A stretch of DNA of 64,000 nucleotides, taken from Castellaniella sp. MT123 (GTDB lineage Bacteria; Pseudomonadota; Gammaproteobacteria; Burkholderiales; Burkholderiaceae_B). The stretch spans positions 806,001 through 870,000 of the forward strand of contig NZ_CP154879.1 in the NCBI RefSeq assembly GCF_039614765.1, written 5' to 3'. Positions 36,514 to 45,680 of the stretch are shown piece after piece. The notes under the pieces were generated by a model that saw only the letters and a list, made by a program, of their open reading frames with translations, was not told the origin of the DNA and ran no database searches. Position 1 is the first letter of the stretch. Each line of letters begins with the position of its first letter. The translations under genes were made by a program, and so were the position numbers.

Positions 36514-37358
36514 GAACCTCGCGTGGGGTGAGGATCTTACTGGCGGTAGCCACGCTGTGTTGGAGCTTGGCTACCGTTGCTCAGCCAGTGCCTATCCCCC
36601 CTTTGGCTTCTCGCGTCACTGACCGAACAGCCACCTTGACCCGTGAGCAGACAGCGGCCTTGGAGCAAAAGCTGCAGGCCTTCGAAGCCGCCAAAGGGAG
36701 TCAGCTTGCCGTACTTATCATTCCAACCACGGGAGATGAGCAAATCGAGCAGTATTCGCTTCGCGTGGTTGAGCAGTGGAAGCTCGGGCGCAAGAACGTA
36801 GATGATGGCGCGCTGTTGATTGTCGCCAAAAATGACCGAACGCTGCGCATCGAGGTCGGTTATGGCTTGGAGGGCGTGCTCAACGACGCCACCAGCAAGC
36901 GCATCATCAGTGAAGTCATCGTGCCACGCTTTCAACAGGGCGACTTCTATGGCGGTATCGAGGCTGGGGTCGATCGCATGATCGGATTAGTCAACGGCGA
37001 GCCGCTACCCGCACCCACCCGACGTGACCGCAATGACGATGGCGCTTTCGGGCAACTGGTGCCAGTCATCTTCCTGTTGGTGCTCGTCATCGGAGGGATC
37101 CTGCGGCAGGCCCTCGGGAGGTTCCCTGCGGCCATTGCCGCGGGTGGCGGTGCCGCAGTGCTGGCTTGGCTGTTTATCGGGGCCTTCTCGGTGGCATTAG
37201 GGGCTGGGTTGATCGCCTTTGTGTTCACCTTGGTGGGGGGAGGCATGGGTGGACGTGGCGGTTGGCATAGTGGCGGGGGCGGGTCTGGGGGGTTCGGCCG
37301 GGGCGGCGGAGGATTCGGTGGTGGCTTTGGAGGCGGTGGCGCCTCGGGGAGGTGGTAA
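36510..37358 (+). CDS. TPM domain (YgcG family) secreted/membrane protein with glycine-rich tail
   Basis: A 282-residue protein with a Sec signal peptide (residues 1-25), a TPM domain (RVTDRTATLTREQTAALEQKLQAFEAAKGSQLAVLIIPTT...GALLIVAKNDRTLRIEVGYGLEGVLNDATSKRII), a transmembrane segment pair near 180-245 and a glycine-serine-rich C-terminal tail (GGGFGGGFGGGGASGRW). It is in an ATGA overlap with lemA. The TPM fold was once thought to be a phosphatase; its exact role is uncertain. It likely works at the membrane with LemA. Confidence 0.9.
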   Translation: MRTSRGVRILLAVATLCWSLATVAQPVPIPPLASRVTDRTATLTREQTAALEQKLQAFEAAKGSQLAVLIIPTTGDEQIEQYSLRVVEQWKLGRKNVDDGALLIVAKNDRTLRIEVGYGLEGVLNDATSKRIISEVIVPRFQQGDFYGGIEAGVDRMIGLVNGEPLPAPTRRDRNDDGAFGQLVPVIFLLVLVIGGILRQALGRFPAAIAAGGGAAVLAWLFIGAFSVALGAGLIAFVFTLVGGGMGGRGGWHSGGGGSGGFGRGGGGFGGGFGGGGASGRW

Positions 37359-37360
37359 AG

Positions 37361-37861
37361 ATGGACCTCAAACGCATTTGCCTGCATCTCGTGACGACAA
37401 GCTGGCAAGTCAAAAGAATTTTTACCCCACCCACCTTACGAGCCATCGAAACAGCCATCACACAAAGTGAAAAAACCCATGCTGGCCAAATCCGCGTCGC
37501 GGTGGAGGGCGCACTGAATAGTGCGGCACTGCTGCGCGGTCAGACGGCCAATGAGCGTGCCATCGAGGTATTTTCCCTCTTGCGGGTATGGGACACCGAA
37601 CACAACAACGGTGTGCTGATCTATGTTTTATTGGCGGATCGAGCCGTTGAGATCGTTGCCGATCGCGGCATTCACGTGAAGGTCGGCACCCAGGAATGGG
37701 CAAAGATCTGCCGTTCGATGGAAGTCACCTTTGGCCAGGGCCGCTATTTGCAGGGGGTGGAAGCAGGGGTCCTGGCAGTGACACACTGCCTCGCAAAACA
37801 TTTTCCAGCTGGTGACGGTGAATCATTGGGGGAATTGCCGGACAGCCCTGTGCTGCTGTAA
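37361..37861 (+). CDS. TPM domain protein, second copy without glycine tail
   Basis: A 166-residue protein with a TPM domain (RAIETAITQSEKTHAGQIRVAVEGALNSAALL...RVWDTEHNNGVLIYVLLADRAVEIVADRGIHVKV) and no signal peptide. It follows the longer TPM gene with the ATG at 37361 just after its stop; a GTG at 37352 overlaps that stop and is an alternative start. The three genes lemA-TPM-TPM form one operon, a common arrangement. The domain is cytoplasmic or peripheral here. Confidence 0.88.
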   Translation: MDLKRICLHLVTTSWQVKRIFTPPTLRAIETAITQSEKTHAGQIRVAVEGALNSAALLRGQTANERAIEVFSLLRVWDTEHNNGVLIYVLLADRAVEIVADRGIHVKVGTQEWAKICRSMEVTFGQGRYLQGVEAGVLAVTHCLAKHFPAGDGESLGELPDSPVLL

Positions 37862-37895
37862 TAGCCCACCAGCATCGGCACGAGACCGTCATGCT

Positions 37896-38729
37896 TTATC
37901 GAGCCGTCTCTTTAAACCGTTCGCAGAGCTGAAAGTAATCGACAGAATTACCAAACCCATCAATTTCCTGGTTTTTGAGTCGATCCACCGCCTGTGCAAA
38001 CCCGGTCCACGCGGCAAGCGCCAGAGTACTGGCGGTGCTGATTCGACGCACGCCGATATCCCTGAGCGTCTTGAAACCGAGCTTGGCGGCGGGACCCATC
38101 ATGATATTCACGGGCTTGGGCACGACGGCTTTGACAACGGCGCTGATCTGTTCTTTGGTGGAAAGTCCAGGTGCATAGAGGCAGTCCGCCCCCGCTTCAG
38201 CATATGCCGATAGGCGCTTGAGCGTTTCGTCGAGATCAGGCTGACCGACCAGGAAGCACTCGGCGCGCCCAACCAGCATGACGTTCGGGTCTATGGCGTC
38301 GATAGCTTCGCGTGCCGCCCGCATGCGTGCAACCGCGCTATCGAAATCATACAGTCGCGTCCCTTGTGCGTCTTGCACGGAATCTTCGATCGACAACGCC
38401 GATATGCCTGTAAGGACACACCTTTGGACGTTTTCCCTCAGTCCTTCAAGGGTACTCGCATAGCCGTCCTCGAAATCGACATTCACTGGCAGTTGAGTCG
38501 CCTGTACCAACTCGGTGCAATGGCGCAGCACCTCATCGACACCGATCTTGCGATCCGGCATTCCCCGCGAAAAGGCATATCCTGCGCTGGTGGTTGCCAG
38601 CGCCTTGAACCCAGCCTGTTCCAGCCAGCGAGCCGACCCCGGATCCCAGGGGTTAGGGAGAATGAAGCAGCCGCTTTCGTGCAATTTTCGAAACGCGGTG
38701 TGGCGAAGCGAGGGTGCTTGGCTGGTCAT
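37896..38729 (-). CDS. Isocitrate lyase/PEP mutase family protein
   Basis: A TIM-barrel protein of 277 residues. The family signature is NPWDPGSARWLEQAGFKALATTSAGYAFSRG near residue 26; NVDFEDGY near 82, GISALSIEDS near 107 and VGRAECFLVG near 150 carry the Mg2+ and substrate residues. Members are carbon-carbon or carbon-phosphorus lyases such as oxaloacetate decarboxylase or 2-methylisocitrate lyase-like enzymes. The lyase cysteine motif KKCGH is absent, so classical isocitrate lyase activity is unlikely. The neighbours give no pathway. Confidence 0.8.
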   Translation of the reverse strand: MTSQAPSLRHTAFRKLHESGCFILPNPWDPGSARWLEQAGFKALATTSAGYAFSRGMPDRKIGVDEVLRHCTELVQATQLPVNVDFEDGYASTLEGLRENVQRCVLTGISALSIEDSVQDAQGTRLYDFDSAVARMRAAREAIDAIDPNVMLVGRAECFLVGQPDLDETLKRLSAYAEAGADCLYAPGLSTKEQISAVVKAVVPKPVNIMMGPAAKLGFKTLRDIGVRRISTASTLALAAWTGFAQAVDRLKNQEIDGFGNSVDYFQLCERFKETAR

Positions 38730-38867
38730 GAGGATATCCTCCGGAAATTAACCCAAAACGGGTGTTGATGGTGTGGCGGTTGCGGGCGTCGGCTGCCTTT
38801 CTATCGGTAATCAGGAAGGGAAGGCACATCGGCCGTCTGCGATGCCTGACATCAGGATGATCCCTCG

Positions 38868-38883
38868 ATGACAATATTGTAAT
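38868..38883. promoter_or_regulatory. cop box upstream of the DUF411 gene
   Basis: ATGACAATATTGTAAT is an inverted repeat with one mismatch. It matches the copper-responsive box of CusR/PcoR/CopR regulators (TGACA-NN(N)-TTGTCA-type). It is 142 bp upstream of the DUF411 gene. A perfect cop box lies at 41832-41847 between copA and the cupredoxin gene. Confidence 0.6.
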
Positions 38884-39024
38884 GAGCCGGTCATCCGGTG
38901 GTCAGGCACAGGTGGATAAAATGACCGTGATGAAGGCGCAGGCAGATGTTATCTTGCGGCAGCGCAAGTGATCCGTGCAGGCGTGCTGGTCCCGTCCGAT
39001 ATTGAATTTATCAGGAGTTTATTC

Positions 39025-39441
39025 ATGAAAAAGTGGCTTGCCATGACGATGCTCTCAGTGGCGTCATCAGGTGCATACGCAGCCGGGAGTGCAATTACCG
39101 TTTATCAGGATCCCAACTGCGGCTGTTGCTCCGGCTGGGTCAGCCACATGCGTGACGCCGGTTTTGAAGTGAAGGCGATCAAGACGAATGATATCGTTTC
39201 CGTCAAACAGAAATTGGGTGTGCCGATGGAGCTTGCCTCTTGCCATACGGGCGTGGTGGAAGCTTCAGGTCAACTCGTCGAAGGGCACGTGCCGGCAACC
39301 GTCGTGCGCAAGCTTCTGGCGGATACTTCAGTGAAGGGCGTGGCCGCGCCTGGAATGCCCTCGAATGCGCCAGGCATGGGTGTGCAGGACGGCAATCTGG
39401 TGACTGTCGACTTCAACGGCAAGCCCTTTTCCAGAGATTGA
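39025..39441 (+). CDS. DUF411 periplasmic metal-associated protein
   Basis: A 138-residue secreted protein with a signal peptide (residues 1-20) and the DUF411 motif YQDPNCGCCSGWVSHMRDAGFEV near residue 27, whose CGCC cysteines are typical copper ligands; ELASCHTGVV follows near 70. DUF411 proteins are found in copper and other metal resistance clusters. AGGAG lies 8 bp before the ATG. A cop box upstream suggests induction by copper. Confidence 0.85.
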   Translation: MKKWLAMTMLSVASSGAYAAGSAITVYQDPNCGCCSGWVSHMRDAGFEVKAIKTNDIVSVKQKLGVPMELASCHTGVVEASGQLVEGHVPATVVRKLLADTSVKGVAAPGMPSNAPGMGVQDGNLVTVDFNGKPFSRD

Positions 39442-39489
39442 TTGCCTGAAGAGATCCGTCACGTATTGAAACCGCCGTTATTTCCTCAG

Positions 39490-41670
39490 TTAAGCCGAAT
39501 TCCGCAGGCGCAAGGCGTTGAGAACCACGGATGCTGAACTCAGGCTCATTGCCAGCGCGGCAACCATGGGTGAAAGTAATAGCCCGGTAAAGGGGTACAA
39601 GACGCCCGCTGCCAGTGGCACGCCCAGCGTGTTGTATATGAATGCGAAGCCCAGGTTCTGCTTCATGTTCGCGATTGTTCTCTCTGAGAGGTGGCGGGCA
39701 ATGGAAATCCCACGCAAATCTCCCTTGACCAGGGTGACTTGCGCGCTGCTCATCGCCACATCGGTGCCGGTTCCCATGGCGATGCCGACATCGGCTTTGG
39801 CGAGCGCCGGCGCATCGTTAATACCGTCTCCAGCCATAGCGACAATCCGGCCTTCCGCCTGAAGGCGGGTAACGAGGTCCAGCTTGTCGGCGGGCTTCAC
39901 TTCTCCGTAGACCTCATCGATGTTCAGCTGCTGCGCAACGTTATGAGCCGTCGCGACGCCATCGCCCGTCGCCATGATCACGCGGATTCCCGCGTCATGC
40001 AGGTTCTGAACTGCTTCTGGTGTGCTCTTCTTGATGGGATCTGAGACTGCCAACAGGCCAATGAGTCGGCCATCCGCTGCCAGAAACATGACGCTTGCGC
40101 CTTTGGCGCGCAATGAGTCGGCGGCTTCAGTCATGACAGCGGTATCCACGCCCTCTTGCTGCATCAGGGTAGTGTTGCCGAGAATAAGCCGCTTTGCGTC
40201 GACTTCTCCACGAACACCAATACCGCTGCTGGATTCGAATTCATTGACGGCGCTTAAGGAGAGGCCGCGTTCGTGGGCGGCTTCCACGATGGCATGCGCA
40301 AGAGGGTGTTCGCTGCCCTGATCGAGGCTGGCCGCAAGCCGCAGGACGTCATCCTCCGTTGCGTTCTCTGCAGGTATGGCTTGCTCGAATGTCGGCCGCC
40401 CCTCGGTCAAGGTCCCCGTTTTGTCGACGATCAGGGTGTCAACCTTGCGGAAGTTTTCGATCGCGGCCGCGTCGCGAAAGAGCACGCCTTGGGTGGCGCC
40501 TTTACCGGTTGCCACCATGATCGACATGGGTGTGGCCAACCCCAGCGCGCAAGGACACGCAATAATCAGGACGGAGACGGCATTGATCAAGCCATACACC
40601 CAGCTCGGTTGAGGACCGAACAAGCCCCAGACGATAAAGGTGGTCACCGCAATCATCACCACAGCCACGACAAAGTAGCCGGCCACGATGTCCGCCATGC
40701 GTTGCATGGGCGCGCGCGAACGCTGCGCCTGCGCAACGAGTTGAACAATCTGCGAAAGCACAGTCGCGGAACCCACTTTTTCGGCGCGAATGACCAGGGA
40801 ACCCGAGGTATTCATCGTTGCGCCGATCACGGTGTCGCCCGGACGCTTGCCAACTGGAAGCGGTTCGCCCGTCAGCATCGATTCGTCGAGCGAACTACTC
40901 CCTTCTTCCACAATGCCATCCACCGGCACTTTTTCGCCGGGGCGTACGCGAATACGATCCCCTTCATGGACGTGGGTCAACGGAACGTCTTCTTCGGAGC
41001 CATCCGCATTGATTCGTCGAGCGGTCTTGGGTGCGAGCCCCAGCAGTGACTTGATGGCGGCCGAGGTCTGCGACCGGGCCCGTAGTTCAAGTATCTGGCC
41101 AAACAGGGTCAGCGAAATAATGACGACTGCGGCTTCAAAGTAGACGGAAACACGCCCCATCGACACGAATGACTCGGGAAATACGTCCGGCGCAACCGTC
41201 GCCACGACGCTATAGACGTATGCGGCCCCTGTTCCCAGCCCAATCAGCGTCCACATGTTCGGGCTGCGATTGACGATCGATCGCCAACCGCGAATGAAGA
41301 AGGATTTCCCAGCCCAGAGTACAACGGGTGTCGATAACACCAGCTCGATCCACGTTTGTACGCCCATACTGAACCAGCCCAGCCGGTGGCCGAACATGGC
41401 GAGCACGGTCACGATGACGGTCAGTGGCAACGTCCACCAGAAACGGTGTGTGAAATCTTTGAGTTCGGGGTTCTCGTCATCGAGACTGGGCATCAACGGC
41501 TCGAGGGTCATGCCGCATTTTGGGCAGTTTCCCGGATGATCCTGCCGGATCTCGGGATGCATTGGACAGGTGTAGATCGTCCCTGCGGGAAGATCCACAG
41601 ACTGCGCCATGTCCCGATTTTGGTCATGGCCTGAATGCGAGTCATGAAGGTGCGCGTGATGGTGGTCCAT
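39490..41670 (-). CDS. copA: Copper-translocating P1B-type ATPase
   Basis: A 726-residue pump that exports Cu+ from the cytoplasm. It has the CPC membrane motif ([15 protein letters not shown] near residue 375), the phosphorylated aspartate in DKTGTLTEG near 425, the HP motif EHPLAHAI near 465, [26 protein letters not shown] near 620, and TGEPLPV near 270. In place of HMA domains the N-terminus carries a histidine-rich stretch and a [26 protein letters not shown] heavy-metal binding domain. The ATG at 41670 is preceded by GAGGAT; an upstream in-frame start adds 13 residues. It is divergent from the cupredoxin gene across a cop box. Confidence 0.93.
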   Translation of the reverse strand: MDHHHAHLHDSHSGHDQNRDMAQSVDLPAGTIYTCPMHPEIRQDHPGNCPKCGMTLEPLMPSLDDENPELKDFTHRFWWTLPLTVIVTVLAMFGHRLGWFSMGVQTWIELVLSTPVVLWAGKSFFIRGWRSIVNRSPNMWTLIGLGTGAAYVYSVVATVAPDVFPESFVSMGRVSVYFEAAVVIISLTLFGQILELRARSQTSAAIKSLLGLAPKTARRINADGSEEDVPLTHVHEGDRIRVRPGEKVPVDGIVEEGSSSLDESMLTGEPLPVGKRPGDTVIGATMNTSGSLVIRAEKVGSATVLSQIVQLVAQAQRSRAPMQRMADIVAGYFVVAVVMIAVTTFIVWGLFGPQPSWVYGLINAVSVLIIACPCALGLATPMSIMVATGKGATQGVLFRDAAAIENFRKVDTLIVDKTGTLTEGRPTFEQAIPAENATEDDVLRLAASLDQGSEHPLAHAIVEAAHERGLSLSAVNEFESSSGIGVRGEVDAKRLILGNTTLMQQEGVDTAVMTEAADSLRAKGASVMFLAADGRLIGLLAVSDPIKKSTPEAVQNLHDAGIRVIMATGDGVATAHNVAQQLNIDEVYGEVKPADKLDLVTRLQAEGRIVAMAGDGINDAPALAKADVGIAMGTGTDVAMSSAQVTLVKGDLRGISIARHLSERTIANMKQNLGFAFIYNTLGVPLAAGVLYPFTGLLLSPMVAALAMSLSSASVVLNALRLRNSA

Positions 41671-41810
41671 GCGGATCCTCTTTGATGTGATCATTGGCCT
41701 CATCCCCAATGAAGAGCAATGTCATGAACCTGCTCTCCCATATATTTGGGTTGCTGCGATATGAAAGGGGACTGCAAGACAGCCGTTGCTCGATTCTAGT
41801 CGGGAGGAAG

Positions 41811-41857
41811 TGACGCCACCATGACGCGTAGATGACAAGATTGTCATGGTGGCGTCA
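41811..41857. promoter_or_regulatory. 15-bp inverted repeat enclosing a perfect cop box
   Basis: TGACGCCACCATGAC (41811-41825) and its exact reverse complement (41843-41857) are separated by 17 bp. Inside is the palindrome ATGACAAGATTGTCAT (41832-41847), a perfect match to the CusR/CopR box. The region lies between the divergent copA and cupredoxin genes and is the probable copper-responsive control site of both. Confidence 0.8.
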
Positions 41858-41965
41858 TCAGTCTGACAGCCGTACTCCCGTAGAGTATCGGTTCCCGCGG
41901 TCACATGAACAGGAACTGCGTTCGTGGAAAGCCCCGGTTCATGTCAATTTTCAAGAGAAATTCTA

Positions 41966-42466
41966 ATGATGAACAGACCTTTTGCCATCCTGGCACTGAG
42001 CATCTTGCCGGCCTTGTCCTGGGCATCGGGCGGACATGACGCGCCTGCGCACGGCATGCCGGGGCACGATATGTCCACCATGTCGGCGGCGCCATCCACT
42101 ATTGGCCGACCTGGCGATTCAGCCCAGGTCACCCGCACTGTCGAAATCAAGATGGATGATTCCATGCGGTTCACGCCTGCCGAAATTCCGGTGAAGGCGG
42201 GAGAGACCATTCGTTTCGTTGTGAAGAACACCGGGCGGCTCATGCACGAGATGGTGATAGGCACGATGGCCGACCTGAAGGAACATGCCATGGAAATGCG
42301 GAAAATGTCTGGGGTGAAGCATGCCGAGCCCAACATGATCACGCTCGCAGCTGGCAAGATCGGCGGGCTGGTATGGACCTTCGATCAAACCGGCACGGTG
42401 GACTTTGCGTGCCTTATCCCCGGTCATATGGAAGCAGGGATGGTGGGCAAGGTGACAGTTGGCTGA
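41966..42466 (+). CDS. Periplasmic cupredoxin (plastocyanin-like) copper protein
   Basis: A 166-residue secreted protein. A signal peptide ends near ALSWA; the next 30 residues are rich in histidine and methionine (GGHDAPAHGMPGHDMSTM), a metal-binding N-terminus. The cupredoxin domain follows, with type 1 copper ligands visible as LMHEMVI and ACLIPGHMEAGM (His, Cys, His, Met). It probably binds or delivers copper in the periplasm. ATG ATG at 41966/41969 are both possible starts. It is divergent from copA. Confidence 0.88.
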   Translation: MMNRPFAILALSILPALSWASGGHDAPAHGMPGHDMSTMSAAPSTIGRPGDSAQVTRTVEIKMDDSMRFTPAEIPVKAGETIRFVVKNTGRLMHEMVIGTMADLKEHAMEMRKMSGVKHAEPNMITLAAGKIGGLVWTFDQTGTVDFACLIPGHMEAGMVGKVTVG

Positions 42467-42549
42467 TGTCCGCACTCACGCCCAAGTAGTGATCTTCCCA
42501 GGCCTGCGGTACTTACCTCCGTTGAACAGAATCAGTTTCAGCTCAGATC

Positions 42550-43038
42550 ATGGCATTTCTTCAATTCAATAAAAAATGGGCCGTTGCAGCCGCTGGTGCC
42601 GCCGCACTAGCTGGCGTTGCCTTGCTGTATTGGGCCAGTCGCCCATCTGGCGCGACTTTCATCGACCCCGCAAACCAGGAACTGGTCGTACAGGGCAGGG
42701 CAATTTATGCGAACACGTGCGCAGCTTGCCACGGCGCAAAGCTGCAGGGCCAGCCGAACTGGCGCGAGCGTCTGGCCAACGGGCGATTGCCGGCCCCACC
42801 GCATGATCGTACAGGTCACACCTGGCACCACCCGGATGCGGTGCTCGTCGACCTGGTGAAGAACAGCTTGGTTCCCGGGCGCACTGCGCCGCCCGGTTAC
42901 CAGAGCGACATGCCGGCTTTTGGCAGCACACTGAACGATGAGCAGATCGTTGCGGTGCTCACTTACATCAAGAGCACCTGGCCTGCTGACGTCCTGCGCA
43001 TGCAAAAGGAAGTCACCGAACAGCAGCAGCGGCGGTGA
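42550..43038 (+). CDS. Membrane-anchored class I c-type cytochrome
   Basis: A 162-residue protein with an N-terminal membrane anchor (AVAAAGAAALAGVALLYWAS) and one heme-binding motif, CAACHG near residue 58, with an axial methionine in SDMPAFGSTLNDEQIVAVLTYIKSTWP. Such cytochromes often accompany cupredoxins in copper clusters and could carry electrons for copper oxidation. It follows the cupredoxin gene on the same strand by 83 bp and converges on copD. Confidence 0.9.
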   Translation: MAFLQFNKKWAVAAAGAAALAGVALLYWASRPSGATFIDPANQELVVQGRAIYANTCAACHGAKLQGQPNWRERLANGRLPAPPHDRTGHTWHHPDAVLVDLVKNSLVPGRTAPPGYQSDMPAFGSTLNDEQIVAVLTYIKSTWPADVLRMQKEVTEQQQRR

Positions 43039-43085
43039 CGCTGCCGTGGCCGTGGCCCGCACTGGTCTGTGCCGTGCAAGATCCG

Positions 43086-43991
43086 TCAGGTCGGCGTAGC
43101 CATCGTGCCCAGTTTGGCGGCCAGCAGCAGCACACCGCAAAGCGCAATAGCCTCGACCGCAAGGACCGTGGCAAAGCCGCGCAGTGCATCCACCCGGCCG
43201 GCATCCAGGGGCACCATCCAGATCCAGCGATTCCAGCTGCCTAAAATCACGACCACGGCGACTAGCGCGAGTTTGGCCAGCAATATCCACAGGTACGGCG
43301 ACCCCCAGACATGAGCTGCCTCACCGAGCGTACGAAAGGCATCCACGACGCCCGTTGCAGCCACCAAGGGAACAACGATAGTCGCAAGCGCCGAGAGCCG
43401 ATGCGCCAGCCGGCTCTGCTCGGACAGCGTCCAAGTCTTCCAAAGGGATAAAAGGCGAACGGATACGACAGCCGAGCCGACCCACAGGCACGCCGCGAGG
43501 ACATGCGCGGTATGTGCCATGATCGCGAGACTGAAGAACCCCTGGTCGGCTGCATGTCCTGTGGCGGCACGTGCATAGGCAAGAAGAACCCCACCAGAAC
43601 CCCAAAGCACCAGTGCCCATGGAGGTGGACGGTCGACCGCCTGTCGTGTGGCGTGCTCTGAAAACGCAGTCAGCATCAGCATAAGCCAGGCACAGGCTGC
43701 CACCCAGATCATGACACCGAAGTCCGTCCCCGTGAGGACAATCCACAGATAGCCGACAAAATCAGCGGGGCCGGTATCGGTCATGGCCACTGTCGCCACG
43801 CCCAGGTACGCAACGAGCCCCAGCCCGAGCAGCACAGTGGCAGCGCGCAGGACAGCGAGCAGCGGCTTTCGGGTCCGCTGCGGAACCGCACCAGACATCA
43901 CCCACACACCCCCCACGACGGCGAGTGTGGCATCGACCCAGAAGGAAAAAAACGGCTGTAACCAGTTGGCGGCCAGGCTTACCACGCTCAT
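43086..43991 (-). CDS. copD: CopD family copper resistance membrane protein
   Basis: A 301-residue protein with about eight transmembrane segments and CopD family features, including the GHAADQGFFSLAIMAHTAHVLAACLWVGS stretch near residue 165 with conserved histidines. CopD is thought to import copper or supply it to CopC-dependent proteins. It lies directly after copC on the same strand with a 3-bp gap, so the two are one operon. Confidence 0.9.
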   Translation of the reverse strand: MSVVSLAANWLQPFFSFWVDATLAVVGGVWVMSGAVPQRTRKPLLAVLRAATVLLGLGLVAYLGVATVAMTDTGPADFVGYLWIVLTGTDFGVMIWVAACAWLMLMLTAFSEHATRQAVDRPPPWALVLWGSGGVLLAYARAATGHAADQGFFSLAIMAHTAHVLAACLWVGSAVVSVRLLSLWKTWTLSEQSRLAHRLSALATIVVPLVAATGVVDAFRTLGEAAHVWGSPYLWILLAKLALVAVVVILGSWNRWIWMVPLDAGRVDALRGFATVLAVEAIALCGVLLLAAKLGTMATPT

Positions 43992-43994
43992 CCG

Positions 43995-44369
43995 CTATTT
44001 GACGGCGAAGGTATAGCTGCCGTGTGAGCGGTGCCCATCGTCCGCCACGACGGCCCACTGAACCTTGTAGTGTCCTGATGACAGTTTTGGCAAAGCGACC
44101 TCCAGCGACTTGTGGTTGCTGTCCGTGACATGGGCCTTTGCCGTGTTGACCTGCTTGCCCTGCGCATCCAGCACATTCAGGCTGCTGAGGGCAGCTTCGA
44201 TCGGCTCGGTATAGACGATGGTGACGGCCCCAGGAGCACTGATGGTCGTATCCGGGGCAGGGGTCTGCTGTACCGGATGGGCGTGCGCCCAGGCCTGGCC
44301 CATGCTCACGACCAGAAGCAGGCCCGTGGCGGTCGCGATCGAAAATGCAGTCTTAACGGCAGTGTGCAT
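43995..44369 (-). CDS. copC: CopC family periplasmic copper-binding protein
   Basis: A 124-residue protein with a signal peptide (ending QAWAHA) and the CopC fold: the N-terminal HAHPVQQTPAPDTTISAP gives the Cu(II) site at the mature N-terminus, and VADDGHRSHGSYTFAVK near the C-terminus has the other histidine. The methionine-rich Cu(I) loop seen in Pseudomonas CopC is missing, as in many short family members. It is the first gene of copC-copD. Confidence 0.9.
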   Translation of the reverse strand: MHTAVKTAFSIATATGLLLVVSMGQAWAHAHPVQQTPAPDTTISAPGAVTIVYTEPIEAALSSLNVLDAQGKQVNTAKAHVTDSNHKSLEVALPKLSSGHYKVQWAVVADDGHRSHGSYTFAVK

Positions 44370-44701
44370 GGTGATGCCTTATTCGAGGATGTGCTTGACG
44401 ATATTGATAATCATATCGCGAACGCGGTGCCGGCACGGTGGTTGAGCATCAGGCCGATCAGCACGGGTACCTGCGGCGACCGCCAGGTAGCCGTAGCTAT
44501 GGATCAGGCCGGCAACGTCCAATTTCTGTCTCCTGCGATGATGGCCAGGAACAAGGTAATGGTCCAGGCGGTGCCCATGCCCATTTTCCGCCATCGCCCT
44601 GGGTTGTGTGAGTCAGTCTTCTTCGTCGTGGTTGGCCTTGCGGGTGGCGCAATGAAGAGACTACGGACGTACTCTTAGACCAGTATGAGGAATTATCTTA
44701 T
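44370..44701 (-). other. Non-coding or decayed region between copC and dif
   Basis: No intact gene is visible. On the minus strand, pieces in different frames between about 44600 and 44400 read as hydrophobic membrane-protein stretches (MGMGTAWTITLFLAII; GLIHSYGYLAVAAGT), suggesting a frameshifted remnant of a small membrane protein. I cannot identify it. From about 44680 the sequence becomes AT-rich up to the dif-like site. Confidence 0.35.
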
Positions 44702-44729
44702 ACTTTACATAATACACATTATGCGAATT
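44702..44729 (-). other. dif: Chromosomal dif site (XerCD recombination site)
   Basis: Read on the minus strand, the 28 bp split into the XerC arm AATTCGCATAA, the central TGTGTA and the XerD arm TTATGTAAAGT. Against the E. coli dif (arms GGTGCGCATAA and TTATGTTAAAT, centre TGTATA) I count 22 of 28 identities, with the conserved CGCATAA and TTATGT blocks intact. dif resolves chromosome dimers at the replication terminus. The match in length and arm structure makes coincidence unlikely. Confidence 0.85.
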
Positions 44730-44876
44730 AACACAGGAACCAAAGGTGTGGCTTTAAAGCCTGCGACATCGCCCGGCATGCCGCCCTGACGCGCCCATGT
44801 CACATGTTTTCCGGACGGATCACGGTAAGATGCAGACTTTCGTCCAGCCCCTCCGGTTTTCCTGCCGGCCTCCCGC

Positions 44877-45680
44877 ATGAATCCCTCGACCCTGATCGGC
44901 ATTGTCGCCAGCATCCTGCTGCTGGCCATCGTCTTGGTTTTTTCCGCCGAGAATCCGCGCCTGTTCATCGATCTGCCAGGCCTGGGCATCGTGCTCGTGG
45001 GTACGGCGGCAGCCACTTTCATCGCGTATCCGCTGCGCGAGGTCATGCGCGTCTTCGGCCTGATGCGCAGCATCGTGCACCACGAAAAACTGCAGATCGA
45101 CAAGGATCTGGAGGATCTGGTGGAAATCGCCCGGATCTGGATGCAAAGCGATATCCGGACGGTTGAAGCAGCCCTGGAGCGCGTGTCCAATCCCTTTCTG
45201 CGCAGCGGCGTCCAGTTGGTGATCGACAATGTCCCGGAATCCGACATTCTGGACCTCCTGCAGTGGCGCATCGCCCGGATGAAGGCCAAGGAACACGCCG
45301 AAGCCCAGCTGTTTCGTGTCATGGCGGGTTTCGCCCCGGCCTTCGGAATGGTGGGCACATTGGTCGGGCTGGTGAATCTGCTGTTCGTGCTGGGCGGCGG
45401 CGATATCGCTGTCATCGGCCGCCAGATGGCGCTGGCCCTGATGACGACCTTTTACGGCGTTCTGCTGGCCAATCTGGTCTTCAAGCCCATCGCCGTCAAG
45501 CTGGAACGGCGCACCGAGCAGCGGCTGGTCCTGATGAACACGATCATGCAGGGCATCTCGATGATGAGCCAGAAGCGCAGTCCTTCGTTGATGCGCGAGA
45601 CCCTGAAGGCATTCGTGGCCGATGTCCGCGACGAGATCAAGGACACCGAGGCCACACCGCGCGCGGAACCGGCCGCATGA
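44877..45680 (+). CDS. MotA/PomA-type stator protein
   Basis: A 267-residue protein with four transmembrane segments (near residues 4-22, 33-52, 160-180, 190-210). It has the MotA_ExbB signature FAPAFGMVGTLVGLVNLLF...ALALMTTFYGVLLANLVFKPIAVKLERR. It forms the ion channel of a flagellar-type stator with the following MotB-like protein and supplies torque to the flagellar motor. Length and lack of long extra loops favour the PomA/MotC-like short type. The stop overlaps the next start (ATGA). Confidence 0.88.
   Translation: MNPSTLIGIVASILLLAIVLVFSAENPRLFIDLPGLGIVLVGTAAATFIAYPLREVMRVFGLMRSIVHHEKLQIDKDLEDLVEIARIWMQSDIRTVEAALERVSNPFLRSGVQLVIDNVPESDILDLLQWRIARMKAKEHAEAQLFRVMAGFAPAFGMVGTLVGLVNLLFVLGGGDIAVIGRQMALALMTTFYGVLLANLVFKPIAVKLERRTEQRLVLMNTIMQGISMMSQKRSPSLMRETLKAFVADVRDEIKDTEATPRAEPAA

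Noticed and set aside
44112-44678. A plus-strand frame of 188 codons across copC and the adjacent region
   Set aside because: Half of it is antisense to copC and there is no domain or good ribosome site.
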